Shown here in pieces: positions 6,430-7,355 of a stretch of DNA of 7,355 bases (positions are counted from its first letter, which is position 1; the number at the start of each line of letters is the position of its first letter). The translations under genes and the position numbers were made by a program. Below the pieces are notes generated by a model. That model did not search any database. It was not told the DNA's origin and worked only from the letters and a program-made list of their open reading frames with translations. The stretch is from assembly GCA_016763715.1 (NCBI GenBank), contig JAESTG010000379.1:1-7355 (forward strand), written 5' to 3'. This DNA is from Flavobacteriaceae bacterium. GTDB taxonomy: Bacteria; Bacteroidota; Bacteroidia; Flavobacteriales; Flavobacteriaceae.

Positions 6430-7355
6430 TTAGTCCAAACCTCCTTTTCTCGTGGGAGAGCGAGGGATAGGCCATTCACGTTGTTTACCAGTCCGACTGT
6501 TAACTGGTAGGACACTTTTAACTCTAGATGTAGTTTCTGGGTCTTCACTAGCCATATATGCAAGGATAGCTGTTAGAATTACGTTGTTACGTACATCGTC
6601 AAATATGATTTTGTCGTACGTATCTCTATTAGTGTGCCATGTATAATTCCAATAAGACCAGTTAAGAGAACTCAAACTAAAAGCTGGTGCTCCTGCAGCT
6701 TGAAAAGACGCATAATCTGACCCTCCTCTTGCTGGAGCCCCTGGGAATGTAGTTTCTATTTCATCTGTGATTTCATTTGGAACTGCATTGAGCCAACGAC
6801 TAAGGTAATCGTAAGCATGTAAAAAACCTCCACCAGAAAGACGAACAACACGACCTGTTCCATTGTCTTGATTGAAAGATGCCTGTACCTTAGCAACAAT
6901 CTCGGGATGATCTTCTACGAAAGCGCGAGAACCATTTAAACCTTGTTCTTCACTACCCCAATGTCCCACAAGTATGGTACGCTTTGGATTTGGATAGTAT
7001 TTCTTTAAAATTCGCATGGCTTCCATCATAACTAGAGTTCCTGTACCATTATCTGTTGCTCCAGTACCACCATCCCACGAATCGAAATGAGCTGAAAGGA
7101 TGACATATTCTTCAGGTTTTTCACTTCCTTTTATTTCGGCTATAGTATTGAAGGTAGGAACTGTTCCTAACTCTTTAGATTGCGCTACGATATGTAGTTT
7201 TGGTTTCTGTCCAGATTCGGCCAAGCGATAGATCATTCCGTAGTCTTCTAATTCCAAATGACTTTTATTGGGAATCAAATAACAGATTGCCTCATTCAAA
7301 GATTCTGGAATCACTAAATCTCCTTCTGACATTCCGCACAGTATTTCTTTGAAAA
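6430..7355 (-). CDS. M28 family zinc metallopeptidase (carboxypeptidase Q-like), N-terminus outside the window
   Basis: The frame is open from the stop at 6430-6432 to the right edge; the first visible ATG (7332) is internal, since codons before it (FKEILCG) continue the protein. Numbering from that Met, the end of a PA-like insert is seen (HLELEDYGMIYRLAESG, 25-41), then the M28 catalytic domain. Its two-zinc site is readable: H82 in AHFDSWD, D94 in ATDNGTG, catalytic E128 and ligand E129 in GSEEQG, D156 in NQDNGT and H233 in TWHTNRDTYD. All key residues are present, so the enzyme should be active as an amino- or carboxypeptidase. Relatives are secreted and about 450-550 residues long, so roughly 150-240 residues including a signal peptide are missing. 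The last 30 residues form a basic, proline-containing tail (REWPIPRSPTRKGGLD) beyond the catalytic fold. It converges on the sigma operon and shares its terminator. Confidence 0.93.
   Translation of the reverse strand, partial: FKEILCGMSEGDLVIPESLNEAICYLIPNKSHLELEDYGMIYRLAESGQKPKLHIVAQSKELGTVPTFNTIAEIKGSEKPEEYVILSAHFDSWDGGTGATDNGTGTLVMMEAMRILKKYYPNPKRTILVGHWGSEEQGLNGSRAFVEDHPEIVAKVQASFNQDNGTGRVVRLSGGGFLHAYDYLSRWLNAVPNEITDEIETTFPGAPARGGSDYASFQAAGAPAFSLSSLNWSYWNYTWHTNRDTYDKIIFDDVRNNVILTAILAYMASEDPETTSRVKSVLPVNSRTGKQREWPIPRSPTRKGGLD

Noticed and set aside
6452..6646. Plus-strand frame of 64 codons
   Set aside because: It is antisense to the C-terminal part of the M28 peptidase and shows no protein family features.
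1..7355. CRISPR array, transposon ends, integrase or attachment site
   Set aside because: No regularly spaced direct repeats, terminal inverted repeats with a transposase, recombinase motifs or tRNA-end duplications were seen.

Overview
The window looks like chromosomal DNA from a Bacteroidota bacterium, most likely a flavobacterium or close relative. The sequence is AT-rich, starts lack clear Shine-Dalgarno sequences, and the protein families present (secreted CocE/S15 hydrolase, M28 peptidase ending in a basic tail, small sigma factor overlapping a membrane protein gene) are typical of that phylum. The assignment comes from sequence style and has not been tested by comparison.

Positions 1-2693 (minus strand) hold a two-gene unit read right to left. 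The first gene encodes a 505-residue protein with an N-terminal TIR domain that keeps a plausible catalytic glutamate (E97), followed by two more segments that resemble degenerate TIR/Rossmann-like folds. The second gene starts inside the last codons of the first (8-base overlap, ATGGATAG). It encodes an nSTAND1-type P-loop NTPase that runs off the left edge of the window after 394 residues, just where a repeat-type sensor region normally begins. Separate TIR effector and STAND switch genes, translationally coupled, suggest an immune or abortive-infection system. This is the most interesting part of the window.

Positions 2694-2953 are a divergent intergenic region with short hairpins. It separates the putative defence unit from a plus-strand gene (2954-4849) for a secreted CocE/NonD-type serine hydrolase with a readable Ser-Asp-His triad.

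Positions 5043-6340 (plus strand) form a probable operon. It starts with an ECF-like sigma factor from a GTG codon. Next, overlapping by 17 bases, is a four-helix membrane protein that is a candidate anti-sigma factor. Last is a possible 48-residue hydrophobic small protein in a stretch that also contains two hairpins. A 40-base perfect palindrome at 6374-6413 sits between this operon and the convergent gene on the right and should terminate transcription from both sides. The right end (6430-7355, minus strand) is the C-terminal catalytic part of an M28 zinc peptidase whose start lies outside the window.

The hydrolase, sigma/anti-sigma pair and M28 peptidase look like ordinary chromosomal content. 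The TIR/STAND pair looks like accessory content placed beside them. No transposase, integrase, tRNA, rRNA or CRISPR array was seen.
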